A DNA stretch of 64,000 nucleotides from NCBI GenBank assembly GCA_002914845.1, contig JXTC01000092.1, forward strand, positions 270,098 through 334,097, read 5' to 3'. Both the position numbers and the translations under genes were made by a program. The notes under the pieces were generated by a model. That model did no database searches. It was given only the letters and a program-made list of their open reading frames with translations, and was not told the DNA's origin. Source of the stretch: Trema orientale. Taxonomy: Eukaryota; Streptophyta; Magnoliopsida; Rosales; Cannabaceae. Below are positions 45,845 through 57,710 of this stretch, one piece after another (the first letter of the stretch is position 1; every line of letters begins with the position of its first letter).

Positions 45845-46850
45845 ATGGCTGGACCAAATACTAGATTTTGGAATAATCGGAATTCAGAGGCGAACCTTAT
45901 TGACTAAAATGTGCCACCTGAAACTCCACTAATAGTGGGAACCTTTATGCAAGTAATTGTAACTCTTGAGCAGATGCAACAAGGAGAACCTACTCAGTAG
46001 AGATCGCCAAGTACTATTTCTGAATTTAAGAAATTATCTCCTCCATCCTTTGAAGGCACTACTGATCCACTTAAAGCTGAAAAATGATTAGCTGAGATGG
46101 AAAAAGCTTTTGTTGTGCTCAATTGCACAGATAGGGACAAAGTATCACATGTTGTATATATGCTTCAAAGAGATGCATATGACTGGTGGCTAATGATTCA
46201 ACGTCAACATGAGGAAAATGATGCACCCTTCACTTGGGCTATGTTTTGAGATGCTTTCTATGAAATGTATTTCCCAAAAAGTGTTCAACAACAGAAAGAG
46301 AGAGAATTCACACAACTGGAGCAATGAAATAAGTCAGTCACTGAGTATAAGGCAGAGTTTGCTTATTTGGCTAAGTTTGCTCCTACACTAGTGGCAACAA
46401 AAGCAAGTAGAGTTCGACGGTTTGAAGAGGGTTTGAGACCCCAAATTAAACAAGATGTCATTCCTTTTGAACTTAATTCATACAGTGCAATAGTGAATAA
46501 GGCACTTTGGTAGAGAGAACACAACTGATGACACAAAAAGAGGTCAAAGCTCAGCAAGGAAACAATAATAGTGGCAGTGGAAAGTCAAAATTTTGGAAAA
46601 ACAAGGGACAAAATTAGAACAAAAAGTATGAGCAAGGGAATAATAACAACACCAGAGATGATCGTAATAAGTAGCAAAAAACAACATGTCCTAAGTATGA
46701 TAAGGAGCATCGAGGAGAGTGTTGTATGGGAACCAATGTGTGCTATAAATGTGGTAAACCTAGACATATCTCTCATTACTGTAGAATGGGCCAAGCATCG
46801 ACTAGTGACAACTCTGGTGGTCAAATGAAGACTCAAGCCTGAGTTTATAC
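45845..46850 (+). pseudogene. Tekay-type gag
   Basis: The start is the ATG at 45845 (MAGPNTRFWNN). The capsid core is readable: PPSFEGTTDPLKAEK, HVVYMLQRDAYDWWLM and SVTEYKAEFAYLAKFAPTLV. It carries at least seven in-frame stops (many at positions where Gln or Trp is expected) and a frameshift near 46510-46525. The nucleocapsid zinc knuckle CYKCGKPRHISHYC is intact at 46741-46782 in the shifted frame. Confidence 0.85.
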
Positions 46851-46921
46851 CATGACTCAATGGGAAGCAGAGGATACACCTTTTGTAGTTACAGGTATAC
46901 TCTTATAACTTTAACTTATAG

Positions 46922-48414
46922 TTGTTATATGGCTTAATTATTTGTTTATTATTTGTGTTAGGTGTTATGGATATTTGTGGCTTATCTACAAAAGTACTTA
47001 TAGATTCAAGGGCTACTCATTCTTTCATCGATAGCAACTTTGCTAAGAAGTTGAATAGGACATTTATACCTTCAAACACCTGGGTTAGTATATCCACCCC
47101 ATCAAGAGATATAATGAAATCAAGAAGCGTCTTAAAAGCTTGTACAATCAAGTTTGGAGGACACACTTTGTTTGCTAATCTTTTAATTCTTGGATTCCAT
47201 GACTTTGACATTATACTGGGGATGAATTGGCTTAGTAAGTACCATGCCAATATAGATTATCATGATCAAGTCGTGGTATTCAATCCCTTGAATGAACCAA
47301 GCTTTAGTTTTACTGGTTCAATACCCATATTATGTATTCCGATTATCTCTACAATGAAAGCTCGACGAATGCTCAATAAAGGTTGTATGGGATATCTAGC
47401 TTCAATTATGGATGCCTCAAAAGAAGGATTGGCAGTAGAGGATATACCAATTGTGTGTGAGTACCCAGATGTTTTCCCTGATGATTTGCCTGGGTTACCA
47501 CCAGATCGAGAGATTGAATTCAAGATTGACTTGATACCTGGTACTGCTCCTATATCAAAGGCACCGTATCGCATAGCACTTGCGGAATTGAAGGAACTCA
47601 AGACACAACTTCAAGAATTACTAGATAAGGGATTTATCCAACCAAGTTATTCTCCACGGGGCGCTTCAGTCCAATTTGTCAAGAAGAAAGATGGGTCTAT
47701 AAGATTGTGCATCAATTATCATGAACTAAACAAGGTGACAATTAAAAATGGGGCACTTCAGTCTAATTTGTCAAGAAGAAAGATGGGTCTATAAGATTGT
47801 GCGTCGATTATCATGAACAAAACAAGGTGACAATTAAAAATAAGTACCCATTGCCTCGAATTGAAGATTTGTTTGACTAACTACAAGATGCTAGCCATTT
47901 CTCTAAAATAGACCTGCGATCAGGTCATCATCAGCTGAAGGTTAAAAAAGATGATGTGTCTAAGACTGCTTTTCGTTCAAGATATGGGCATTATGAGTTC
48001 TTAGTCATGCCGTTTGGTTTGACTAATGCCCCAGCTACATTTATGGACCAAATGAATAGAGTGTTCACCGAATACTTAGACCAATTTGTGACCGTTTTTA
48101 TAGATGACATTTTGGTATATTCACGCTCTAAGATAGAGCATGAACGACACTTAAGATTGGTTCTCGACATCCTCTGTGGGAAGCAATTATATGCTAAATT
48201 CAAGAAGTATGAGTTTTGGCTAGATCGTGTGCCATTTCTTGACCATATTGTTTCTAAGGAAGGTATAGCCGTAGACCCTAGTAAAGTTGAAGCTGTCAAA
48301 AGTTGGCTCGTACCGAAAAATGTAGGTAAGGTTCGTAGCTTTCCGGGTTTAGATGGTTATTATCGATGTTTTGTGGAAGGATTTTCCCATATTGCTTCCT
48401 TTTTACACAATTGA
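46922..48414 (+). pseudogene. Tekay-type protease and reverse transcriptase
   Basis: The frame 46922-47794 starts in protease: [16 protein letters not shown], where the expected DSGA reads DSRA. RT begins at [16 protein letters not shown] and continues [21 protein letters not shown] 92-bp tandem duplication (47658-47841) shifts the frame. RT resumes and reads on in 47956-48414 with [15 protein letters not shown] and the intact catalytic [10 protein letters not shown], then the thumb ([17 protein letters not shown]). The frame ends before the solo LTR insertion at 48485. Confidence 0.88.
47658..47841 (+). repeat. 92-bp tandem duplication inside RT
   Basis: 47658-47749 and 47750-47841 are direct adjacent copies (GGGGCGCTTCAG.. 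/ GGGGCACTTCAG..) with a few substitutions. 92 is not a multiple of three, so the duplication itself causes a frameshift. Confidence 0.92.
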
Positions 48415-48484
48415 TAAGGAAAAATGTCAAGTTCCACTCGTCCGATAAGTGTGAAAAGAGTTTTCAAGAATTGAAGCAATGATT

Positions 48485-49669
48485 TGTTGGAATAATGTCC
48501 TATAAAGCAGTTTATTATTTAGACATTATAAACAACATTTATTGGATTATTTAGTATCTATTTATTATTAATAAATTCCATGTTATGAATTTCTATTTCG
48601 TTTATGTCCCATTGATATACATGTGATATGTATTTTTATTTTATGCAAACATCTAAAAGATTCTAATAAAGAATTATTCGTATGATGAGTTCATATGTGG
48701 GAGACATTATATTCTTTATTTCATTATGTCTAAATTAAATTATTCGCATTCTGCATATTGAAGATGGAATACTTTACTATGCCATAGAATGTAGTGTTGT
48801 CTATTTAATTAATGAAGTCTCTAATTATCGAAGTGAGTCTTCGGATAGAAATACTAGTGTATTATAAGAAAGTTATAACAGCATCGAATAGGACCTAGTG
48901 AATTAGAATTTGAGGTTAAGTGCCGTAACTCAAATTTCTAATTTCACTAATCTAGCACTATTGTAGAATACCTTAATTCTAGTAATTAACGAACTTGCTT
49001 TTATGTGTTTTGTCTTCTTGAGTTACTAAAGGACTAGTTCCGATTTATGGTTCAAACTCCGGTATCTTGGAAGATAAGGNNNNNNNNNNNNNNNNNNNNN
49101 NNNNNNNNNNNNNNNNNNNNNNNNNNNNNNNNNNNNNNNNNNNNNNNNNNNNNNNNNNNNNNNNNNNNNNNNNNNNNNNNNNNNNNNNNNNNNNNNNNNN
49201 NNNNNNNNNNNNNNNNNNNNNNNNNNNNNNNNNNNNNNNNNNNNNNNNNNNNNNNNNNNNNNNNNNNNNNNNNCAGAGAGAAAAAGGAGAAGAAGAAATC
49301 GGCCAGCACTAGGGTTCATCATCCTTTGTGTTTTTCGGCCATCCCGGAGAAATCGGTTCGAGAAGATTATCTTTTTGTTCTTCTGCTGATCCTTTTGTTA
49401 GGAATCAGGAAGGTGACCACTCACCGGATCAATCAAACGGCTTTCGAAAATAGACAGGAAGACGAGAAGGTTATGGAGCGAATCCGGGTATTGTTCTTGT
49501 CTCGATCAAGAGTTAATCTATGTTAGATCACGATCAGAAACGTTTTGTAAAAAGAAAAAATTTTAAACGACCAATTCCGCTGCGTTTCTTGATTTTACAA
49601 AACTATGGTGTTCTTGAAAATGATTTTATGAAAATATTTTCCGGAAATTTATTCTAGTAAACACCAGCA
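48485..49669 (+). mobile_element. Solo LTR (copia SIRE/Angela-like) inserted between RT and RNase H
   Basis: Starts TGTTGGAATAATGTCC and ends GTAAACACCAGCA; flanked by TGATT on both sides (48480-48484, 49670-49674), a perfect 5-bp target duplication. 1185 bp including a 194-base N gap. No PBS, PPT or coding sequence lies inside. The same family is present at 39395-40012. Confidence 0.9.
49080..49273. other. Assembly gap (194 N)
   Basis: A run of N within the solo LTR. Open frames spanning it are artefacts. Confidence 0.99.
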
Positions 49670-49674
49670 TGATT

Positions 49675-50090
49675 AACATCAGCACCAATATTAGCTATTC
49701 CCACTGGTACTGAAGGGTTTGTCATTTACAGTGATGCATCCAAACTTAGTTTGGGTTGTGTTTTAATGCAACATGGTAAAGTAATTACTTATGCATCGCG
49801 ATAGTTGAAGGATTATGAAAAGAATTACCCCACCTATGATCTTGAGTGAGCAGCTATTGTGTTTGCTCTCAAGATTTGGAGGCATTATTTATATGGAGCC
49901 AAGTGTGAAATCTTCAAAGACCATAAGAGTTTGAAATACTTATTCACATAAAAAGAGTTGAACATGCAACAACATCGATGATTAGAATTAGCAAAGGATT
50001 ATGACTGTATAATTAACTACTACCCAGGAAAGGCTAATGTGGTTGCAGATGCATTGAGCAGAAAGACTATTGGAAATCTTTCCATCTTGC
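49675..50090 (+). pseudogene. Tekay-type RNase H
   Basis: Follows directly on the right side of the solo LTR. FVIYSDASKLSLGCVLMQ carries the first catalytic Asp, and YPTYDLE the Glu region. [13 protein letters not shown] shows Lys where the usual motif has Thr-Asp-His, and NVVADALSRK ends the domain. Several in-frame stops (for example after ITYASR and YLFT) are present. Confidence 0.85.
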
Positions 50091-51340
50091 AGGGTACCTC
50101 TATTCTTTTAAGGAATGAGATCCAAAAATTTGATTTAGAGCTGGTATTAAAAAGGGAAATAGGACATTTTGCTACTTTATCAATTAAACCAACCCTCCTG
50201 GAAAGAATTAAAATTGTTCAGTCGAACGATCCGGTTATTATCAAGTTAAAAGGTGACGTGCAACTAGAAAAATGTCCTGAATTGGTAATTTCCGAAGATG
50301 GAGTGTTAAGGTATGGTAAGAGGTTGTATGTACCCAATGATGAAGAATTAAAGAAGAAGATTATGAACGAAGCTCATTATACTCTTTATTCTCTCCATCC
50401 AGGAGGTACCAAAATGTTTCGAGATTTGAGCAATCATTATTAGTGGGTTGGTATGAGAAAGAATATAGCAGAATTCATTGAATATTGTCTGACTTGTTAG
50501 CAGGTAAAGACCGAGTACCAACGACCTTCTGGTCACTTACAACCACTTTTGATTCCGGAATAGAAATGGGAGCATGTGGGAACGGATTTTGTACTTGGTC
50601 TACCTAATACTCAAAAAGAATATAATTTGATTTGGGTGATAGTGGATCAACTTACAAAATCAGCCCACTTCTTACCGGTTAAGAAGACCTTCAATATGGA
50701 CTAGTATGTAGAGTTGTATGTGGCAGAAATAGTGAGGCTACACGGAGTACCCTTGTCGATAGTTTCCGATAGAGATCCAAAGTTTATATCTATCTCCTGG
50801 AAAAGCTTGCATAAGGCTATGGGAACGCAATTAAGATTTAGCACAGCATTTCACCCTCAGACTGATGGTCAATTAGAGAGAACTATCCAGACATTGGAAT
50901 ATATGTTAAGAGCTTGTGTGTTCGATTTCTAAGGTTCTTGGGATAAGTTCTTACCTTTAGTAGAGTTCTCTTATAACAACAATTTTCAGGCCACAATTGG
51001 AATGGCACCATATGAGGCTCTATATGGAAGGAAATGTAGATCCCCTGTACATTGGGATGAAATAGGAGAACAGAAGTTGATAGGCCCAAACATTGTACAA
51101 CAAACAGCTGAAGTAGTTGATAAGATCCGACAACATATGAGGATAGCACAAAGTCGACAGAAAAGTTATACAGATAAAAGAAGGAAGCCTTTGGAATTTG
51201 TAGTTAGAGATATGGTCTTTTTGAAAGTAGCACCTATGAGAGGAGTTATGAGATTTGGATTGAAGGGTAAGCTAAATCCTCGTTTTATTGGACCTTTTGA
51301 GGTACTAGAATGAGTGGGTGATTAGGCGTATAGATTAGCA
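50091..51340 (+). pseudogene. Tekay-type integrase
   Basis: The zinc-binding region reads HYTLYSLHPGGTKMFRDL and ends at CLTC, where the second Cys is followed by a stop. The core has VGTDFVLGLPNT (first Asp), IVSDRDPKF (second Asp) and [20 protein letters not shown] (catalytic Glu). The C-terminal part continues in 51002-51313 (GMAPYEALYGRKCRSPVHW, then MVFLKVAPMRGVMRFGLKGK). At least six in-frame stops separate the open pieces. Confidence 0.88.
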
Positions 51341-51361
51341 ATACCTCCATCATTATCAGGT

Positions 51362-51640
51362 GTGCATAATGTATTTCACGTATCAACGTTGAGGAAATAT
51401 GTTTCTAATTCTTCTCATATTTTGAGTTATGAACTGTTAGAACTTCGTAGCAATCTTTCTTATGAGGAGGCTCTAGTAAAGATTTTGGATCGTGAAGTTA
51501 GAGAGTTGCGAAACAAGACTATTCCTCTAGTTAAAGTTCTTTGGAGGAATTATGCGATTGAGAAAGCGACGTGGGAACGGGAAAAGGAGATGCATGCAAA
51601 GTATCCCAATCTTTTTGGCACGTTCAATTTCGAGGACGAA
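51362..51640 (+). pseudogene. Tekay-type chromodomain (integrase C-terminus)
   Basis: Frame 51362-51682 has VFHVSTLRKYV, then the chromodomain: VKILDREVRELRNKTIPLVK, VLWRNYAIEKATWEREKEM and a short tail. Chromodomains of this group are thought to direct insertion to heterochromatin. Upstream of 51362 two stops break the link to integrase. Confidence 0.85.
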
Positions 51641-51648
51641 ATTTATTT

Positions 51649-51664
51649 TAAGAGGGGAAGAAAT
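51649..51664 (+). promoter_or_regulatory. Polypurine tract of the Tekay-type element
   Basis: AAGAGGGGAAGAAAT immediately before the TGTAATACCC of the 3' LTR. Confidence 0.85.
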
Positions 51665-53218
51665 TGTAATACCCATAATTAGAATGCTCTAGAATTACTA
51701 AGTGTTATTTGTTATTAATTGCATTTAATGTTATTAAATTTATATAGTATTTGTGCCTAACTTGATTCTATGCAGTGATAATGTCTAACAGTGCTTGATC
51801 GATATATACGTGCCCTAATATAAAAATTATAACGTAAAATTTACATTTACTACATGTTGAGAATTTTCGTTTGTCATTTTACATTTTAGTATGAGTGCAC
51901 TATTAATCTAATTATCTTACATGCCTACTAAAATTTTTGGTAAATTCTTAAAATAACAAAAATGTGTAACTAGTATAATCTAATATATTTATTTGAAGTT
52001 ATTTAAATAAGTAATTGTTGTTATTAATGTTATTAATATTTAATTGACACAATGTGGTATTTAATTATAATATATATAATTTAAATATCGTGTGAAAAAA
52101 TAAATTAAGTAAATTTGTATTTATAATACCGATAATATAGGCGGGGCACGTAAGTCGTAAGCATTTGGAGGATACTCTCACTTTTCTTGACTCTTTATTT
52201 TGCTTGGACTTAAGGTAAGCAAACTATACTTAACTGCTTCAATTGTTATATATTTTATATAGTATAATTATGTGTTATATATGTATTTTACATAGAAATT
52301 AATGACATATAACATATTATTTTATATGAGGCATGATTATCCATATACATAATATTATTTTATTAAATGGTATGTTTCAAAAGAACAAAAGTTTTACAAT
52401 GGAATGAATTTTCTAAAAGTTTAATTAAAGATTTTGAAAAGTAAAATTTTAAAGAAATTAGTATGTGTCTATGTCTAGAGGGCTGAGTGGGTATAGGATG
52501 TAAGGGACCGGCGTACCCACCAAGGATAAATGATAATAGACTGTATTAGGGAGGTATCCCATATGATTTTGACTCTGGGGACGATAAGCCCTTTATGGGA
52601 TCATTAATGTATGTGTAGCTACGTAGGCTAGGTGCATTCACTTTATACCTCTAATATGGTTTTACTAAGGAGTCAGTAGCAAAGTAAAAAAACAAACTAG
52701 TTCAGCAAATCACAGCCCACTGGTTACCAAAAGCTTAGACATTAAACTGAGCACTCCCAAGGATTAAAATGAAAAATCTTCATAGTTATGAAAAGGTCAC
52801 AAGGAATATATTTTAGAAAATTATTAAAGCATGCCACATCAATTATGTGCGTCGTGGTTTACTTTCTGGGCTTTTAGCTTATTATATTATTTAACATTTT
52901 TCAGGTGATGAATAGTAACATAGCAGATGGTAGTGATGAGGCGACTCGGCGACATGACAGTCTAGTGGTCTAGATTTTAATTGAATGAACATTTTCTAGT
53001 CCTTATTTTCTATTAATGACATTTTATATTATTTTTAGAAGTTTTCTTTAGCTTGCATGACTTTCAAATTACTGTTAGTATTTCCTTTATGAATTTAGTA
53101 TAGACCATAATGAGTTATTTATTTTTTTTAAAAAAATATTCCACATTTTTTTTATGTTTTAAGGGATTCGATGATAATGTCTCCTAATCTAATAACATTA
53201 GACTAAAGGGGTGTTACA
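51665..53218 (+). repeat. 3' LTR of the Tekay-type element
   Basis: 1554 bp, TGTAATACCC ... GGTGTTACA, followed by the TATAT target duplication. Confidence 0.93.
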
Positions 53219-53715
53219 TATATATTCACATAGAAAAATTATTATACATATAGATACGTATTTAATTTTACACTACTTATATTCTTATTTCTTTAGTAAA
53301 TAATGAGTTTAGAGAGTTATATCCACTTATATATTTAAATTTTAGAGTTTAAAAATTATTAGTATATTGTTGTATTTAGTATTTCGTTAATTATGAAAAA
53401 TCATTTATATTTTCATCTTAATTTTTTTTTCACATTTTATCATTATCAATGGGTAATAGGTAACCATGGTTCTCCCAATTATTTGTTGTTAGTCCCTGCA
53501 CCGTCCCTGCATCTAAAATGGTTAATGGGGCAGATATGGTATTATAATTGGCCTTCAGAAATGAGGATAGTAATTCAAAAATCGTCCTCGATTCACCCCG
53601 TTGTCATTTCTATAACTTAACATATATATATATATTGACATCCTTGTAATATAAGACTTTATGTCTAAATTGTTGGAATTAGTGCGAAGCTCATAAAAGC
53701 AATTGTTTTTAGGCT
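53219..53715. other. Non-coding interval, nothing recognised
   Basis: AT-rich sequence. The 75-codon open frame at 53393 has no family features. Confidence 0.45.
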
Positions 53716-54189
53716 TTTTGGCATGATAAGCCCCTATATTTTTCGTGATTGGCAAAACGGTCCCTGAGTTATTATTTTTGAGTAATTGTTAAAATATTGG
53801 ATGGAGTTAAGCATTTTCAAGTCACGTACAAGGTTTCTGAATGTCAAAATCAATATTTTACTGACATTAGTTGGAATTAGAAGGAAAAAAACTAAAAATT
53901 AACAACATTTAACAACATAATATAAAAAATTAAAAAAAATTAAAAATTCTCAAAAATTTAAAATTTCTCTTAAAATTTCTTTCTATTTCATTTTCAAGCT
54001 AATTAATATTAGTGAAATACAAATTTATTTCACTTAAATATGTTCAATTTCATGAAAATTTTAATATCAAGAAACAAAAAAAACTTAATTACCAAAGTTT
54101 TTAAAAGTTAAGGACTTAATTACCAAAAAAATTAACTTAGGGACCATTTTACCAATCTACGAATAACATAGGGACCAAATATACCAAAA
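53716..54189. mobile_element. Terminal-inverted-repeat element, non-autonomous
   Basis: 474 bp with inverted ends of about 57 bp: TTTTGGCATG...GATTGGCAAAACGGTCCCT on the left matches the complement of AGGGACCATTTTACCAATC...TACCAAAA on the right, with mismatches. The interior is AT-rich and non-coding. No clear target duplication was seen, so the superfamily is not assigned. Confidence 0.65.
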
Positions 54190-55198
54190 CTCTTCTTTTT
54201 TGTAAATATTTTCATACTAATAAAATGAAGTATTAATTATTTAATTACTTGTGCGTAATGTTATTTGAATAAATATTCATTTGATTGTATAAATCGTATC
54301 TTTGTGATTATAATATAGATTTACAGAAGACATAGATACAAGTTATTTATAATTAATCAATAGTAGTTCGTAGTTGTATAAATAAGGTTGGACACTTTAT
54401 TTATGCTGTAGCAGATTTTGGAAAAGTATGACTTATCTTAGTCAACTTAAGTCATCTGGTGTAATGGGACTTATATCGAACTAGATCATAAATGAAATTC
54501 TGTTGACAATTTAATGGAAAAGAATTTCATAGGCAGTGATTAGCTTTATTCTTAATCTTTAGTTAGCTTGGATTATATATTCACAAATATGGCTTTATTT
54601 AAATTGCAAATGAGTGAGATCAATCGAGGTCGATACTCTTTGCTATTTAATAAAATATATTTGTTGAATTATATAATTACAGTTAACAATGTAGAATTTG
54701 ATGAAATAATATCTCTTTATGAATATCGGTACTTGATCATAAGTTTTAGGCCTAAGCAGGTCAACATTAATTTAGTCAATAATACGTTGACTGATGACCA
54801 TTAAAAAAATCAGTAAGAACCAAGGAACATATATATAATTGTGGTTTTATAATATTATATAAAGGGGTAATTAGCAAAGAATCATTTTGTCATGGGACAT
54901 TACTCTAAAAGGTAGTCATTAATAAGTGGAGTGCAATTTTAGTCCTTTAGTGGAATAGATATAAAATTAAACAATTGCTTATTAGCATCATTAGTCCCTA
55001 AACTTTGAGTGTTTTGGCACGTTGATCCTCAATCTTTTTATTTTGGCATTTAAATCCCTAAACTTTTAGTTTATGTGCATCACTGGTCCGCAGGGAAAAC
55101 TTCATTAACTTTTCTGTTAAATATCACATGGTAAAATATTTCAAAGTTTCAATTAAACAAAAAAAAAAAACTATCTTTCTTTTCTCAACTCTTTCTAT
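54190..55198. other. Non-coding interval with possible MITE-like text
   Basis: 54940-55140 contains phrases such as TAGTCCCTAAACTTTGAGTG and AAATCCCTAAACTTTTAG that recur in non-autonomous plant transposons, but no complete ends were found. The 78-codon open frame at 54568 is not convincing. Ends with TCTAT before the copia-3 LTR. Confidence 0.4.
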
Positions 55199-57038
55199 TG
55201 GTTTTAAAATGATTTTCGCAGCAAAAGATTGACCCAGGAATAATAAAAAAATTTCTCAAAACAATTGACTATATGAGTGCATAGCATTAATTCATAGCAA
55301 ATAGAAACATACAAAGATAATAGATCTAATACCTCTTGTAGGATATCAGCAGATCCTAGCTTTTCTGTCTTCTAAACCATAATCTTCCAATCCAAGTCTC
55401 TAGCACAACTGGATGAACGTATGGGCATTGCGTACAATTTCTTAAAACTCACACTTTAGGTCCTTGTAATATTCTCAACACATGAGATTGCAAGAGTTTT
55501 TTCTATAGAGAATCGAAAGACTCTCTTCTTCTTCTCTCTAGGTTATGGAGGCTCTGTAGAAAATAATATGTTGTGTATCTATCTTTTTCTGCTAAGGTTT
55601 TCTATATTATATATATATATTAAACTAATTAATAAATAAATAAATTAATCAAATTTATATATATATATATATAAAACTTAAAAAACGTGAGCTTTTGTTT
55701 TTAACAAGAAACTGTAAGTTCCCTTTTTTTTTAAAAACGTAATGTTATATATATATATATAAGTTTAAATTAATTAATCTAATTAATTATTTAATATATA
55801 TATATATATTTCAAAAAAAAACTTTAATCAGTTTCCTAATTTCTATTTATTTAATTATCTGATAATTAAATATTTTTAAATTCAAAATTTAAATAAATTA
55901 GGAAACTTATCTCTCCATAAATTTAAATTAATTAAGTCAAAATTAATTAATTAATTAATTAATAACAATTATTAATTACATATAGATAAATTATTTATCT
56001 AGACAAGGTGTACAGTAACAGTATTAATGTAATATCCAATACAGTCTTTGTAAGATGTGAAATTGGGGACCTATGGACCTATAATTTAAACTCTAATAAA
56101 TTATGATAATTAATTAAACTCTTTAGTTAATTTGTCTAATTTATTAATTCCAGTATTACTCCACTAAAAATTTAGAATTGTACTCTTGAAGTTACAGAAT
56201 CAATTTACTCAGAAAATAGTGAGCAGTCCATCAATTTAATCATTTCATGTAATTCAATCCTCCATAGACAATTCATAATTAGAGTTAGGTTATATTTGCC
56301 TCTCCAATTACATCTTTATCCTTGTGTACCATTGATTCTCCAATGAACAATTAATTTATAAATCTATTATAAATTGAGTACTCAAACTGTTCAAGTCCTG
56401 AATCAATACCCAAGGGAATTATCTTTTTAGCTTCCTAATGGAAGGAATGGATTCCATATCTGTAAGCTACATTCCCAACTATTCATCTCATCATGCTCCT
56501 AAGATACAAGTATTTCTATCTGTTTAAAAAAAAAAAAAACCTTTAATAAGTATGCTAAAGAACATAATGTTATAAATAGGAGTTTATGACTACTCAGGAT
56601 TAAGATTGATCTACATATGATCATCTAGTGACATTATTTGAACTCTCAACAGTTAACGAAATTTATGTGAGATTCAAATCATATCTAGTCCAGCCTATAT
56701 AATCGAATTATATAAAGTACCTCCATTGTGATGTCAACACATCAATAGTCTGGATAAGACTATTACATTCTCAATGTTAATGGACCGTATTAATAATATT
56801 TAATTAAAGATCCTAAACTTTAATTAATTATTACAGACTATATTTAGTTTATTATCCATAAATTTAATCCTCATATATATAATACTTATATACTAAATTT
56901 ATGGTCACATAAATAAATTAGGGATTTTCTAATATTTAAAGGCATACAAATTATGCACAAATTCAAGTAAAAAAATGTCATTTTATTAATTCAGCAAATA
57001 TAAAAAATATACATACTTTTAGGGCATAAACCCTAACA
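55199..57038 (-). repeat. 3' LTR of copia-3
   Basis: 1840 bp; on the - strand it begins TGTTAGGGTTTATGCCC and ends CATTTTAAAACCA. It aligns with 62621-64000 from its inner end. Confidence 0.88.
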
Positions 57039-57055
57039 ATCTCCCACTTGTCCTA
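57039..57055 (-). promoter_or_regulatory. Polypurine tract of copia-3
   Basis: On the - strand GGACAAGTGGGAGAT directly precedes the LTR; the classic copia form. Confidence 0.85.
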
Positions 57056-57620
57056 AAGCAGGTAAGACATGTCTCTCAATCCTAAACCCTCCAAGTGACA
57101 TTCAAAAGTCTTCGCTGGAAGCGTCTTTATAAAAGGATTAGCAATGTTATTTTCAGATGATATCTTCATAACTATCACATCTCCTCGATGTAATATCTCT
57201 CTTATCAGATGATACTTCCTCTCTATATGCTTTCTTCTCTTGTGATTTCTTGGTTCTTTTGAATTTGCCATTGCTCCACTGTTGTCACAGTATAAAGTCA
57301 ATGGCTTATCTATATTTGGAACAATTTCCAAATCAGTAAAGAACTTTCTGAGCCAAACTGCTTCTTTAGCTACTTCACAAGCTGCTATGTATTCTGCTTC
57401 CATAGTAGAATCTGCAACGCTGGAATATTTAACACTTCTCCAGACAATAGCTCCACCACCAAGAGTGAACATTGACCTAGATGTCGACTTTTGAGTATCT
57501 TTATCAAATTGAAAATCAGAATCAGTGTAACCAGTAGGAATCAAGTCCTGACTTGAATAAACCAGCATATAATTTCTCGTTCTCCTAAGATATTTAAGAA
57601 TATGCTTTACTGCTATCTAA
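57053..57620 (-). pseudogene. copia-3 RNase H
   Basis: Frame 57053-57568: GYTDSDFQFDKDTQKSTS holds the first catalytic Asp, GGGAIVWRSVKYSSVADSTM, EAEYIAACEVAKEAVWL the Glu, and LYCDNSGAM the third catalytic Asp. It ends HLEGLGLRDM and stops just before the PPT. This is the best preserved domain in the element; the link to RT is broken near 57620-57700. Confidence 0.88.
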
Positions 57621-57710
57621 TAATCTAATCATAGATTTGATTGAAAAACGAATAAGTACCTTATCAATATAAGATGCTTGAGATAGTGCCAAAAGTCTGT
57701 TCTTTCAATC

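Larger units (their letters stand above)
44057..53218 (+). mobile_element. Full-length Ty3/gypsy chromovirus, Tekay/Del type, inactive
   Basis: Complete architecture: 5' LTR (44057-45612), PBS, gag, protease, RT, RNase H, integrase, chromodomain, PPT, 3' LTR (51665-53218), with a perfect TATAT target duplication (44052-44056, 53219-53223). The C-terminal chromodomain and LTR size fit the Tekay/Del lineage. The LTRs differ at about six of the first 120 aligned bases, so it is not recent. Stops throughout, a 92-bp tandem duplication in RT and a solo LTR insertion (48485-49669) inactivate it. Confidence 0.93.

Noticed and set aside
49026-49526. Open frames spanning the N run
   Set aside because: They exist only because N codons do not produce stops.
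54568-54804. 78-codon open frame on the + strand
   Set aside because: AT-rich chance frame with Ile/Asn/Tyr bias, no motif, and flanked by transposon debris.
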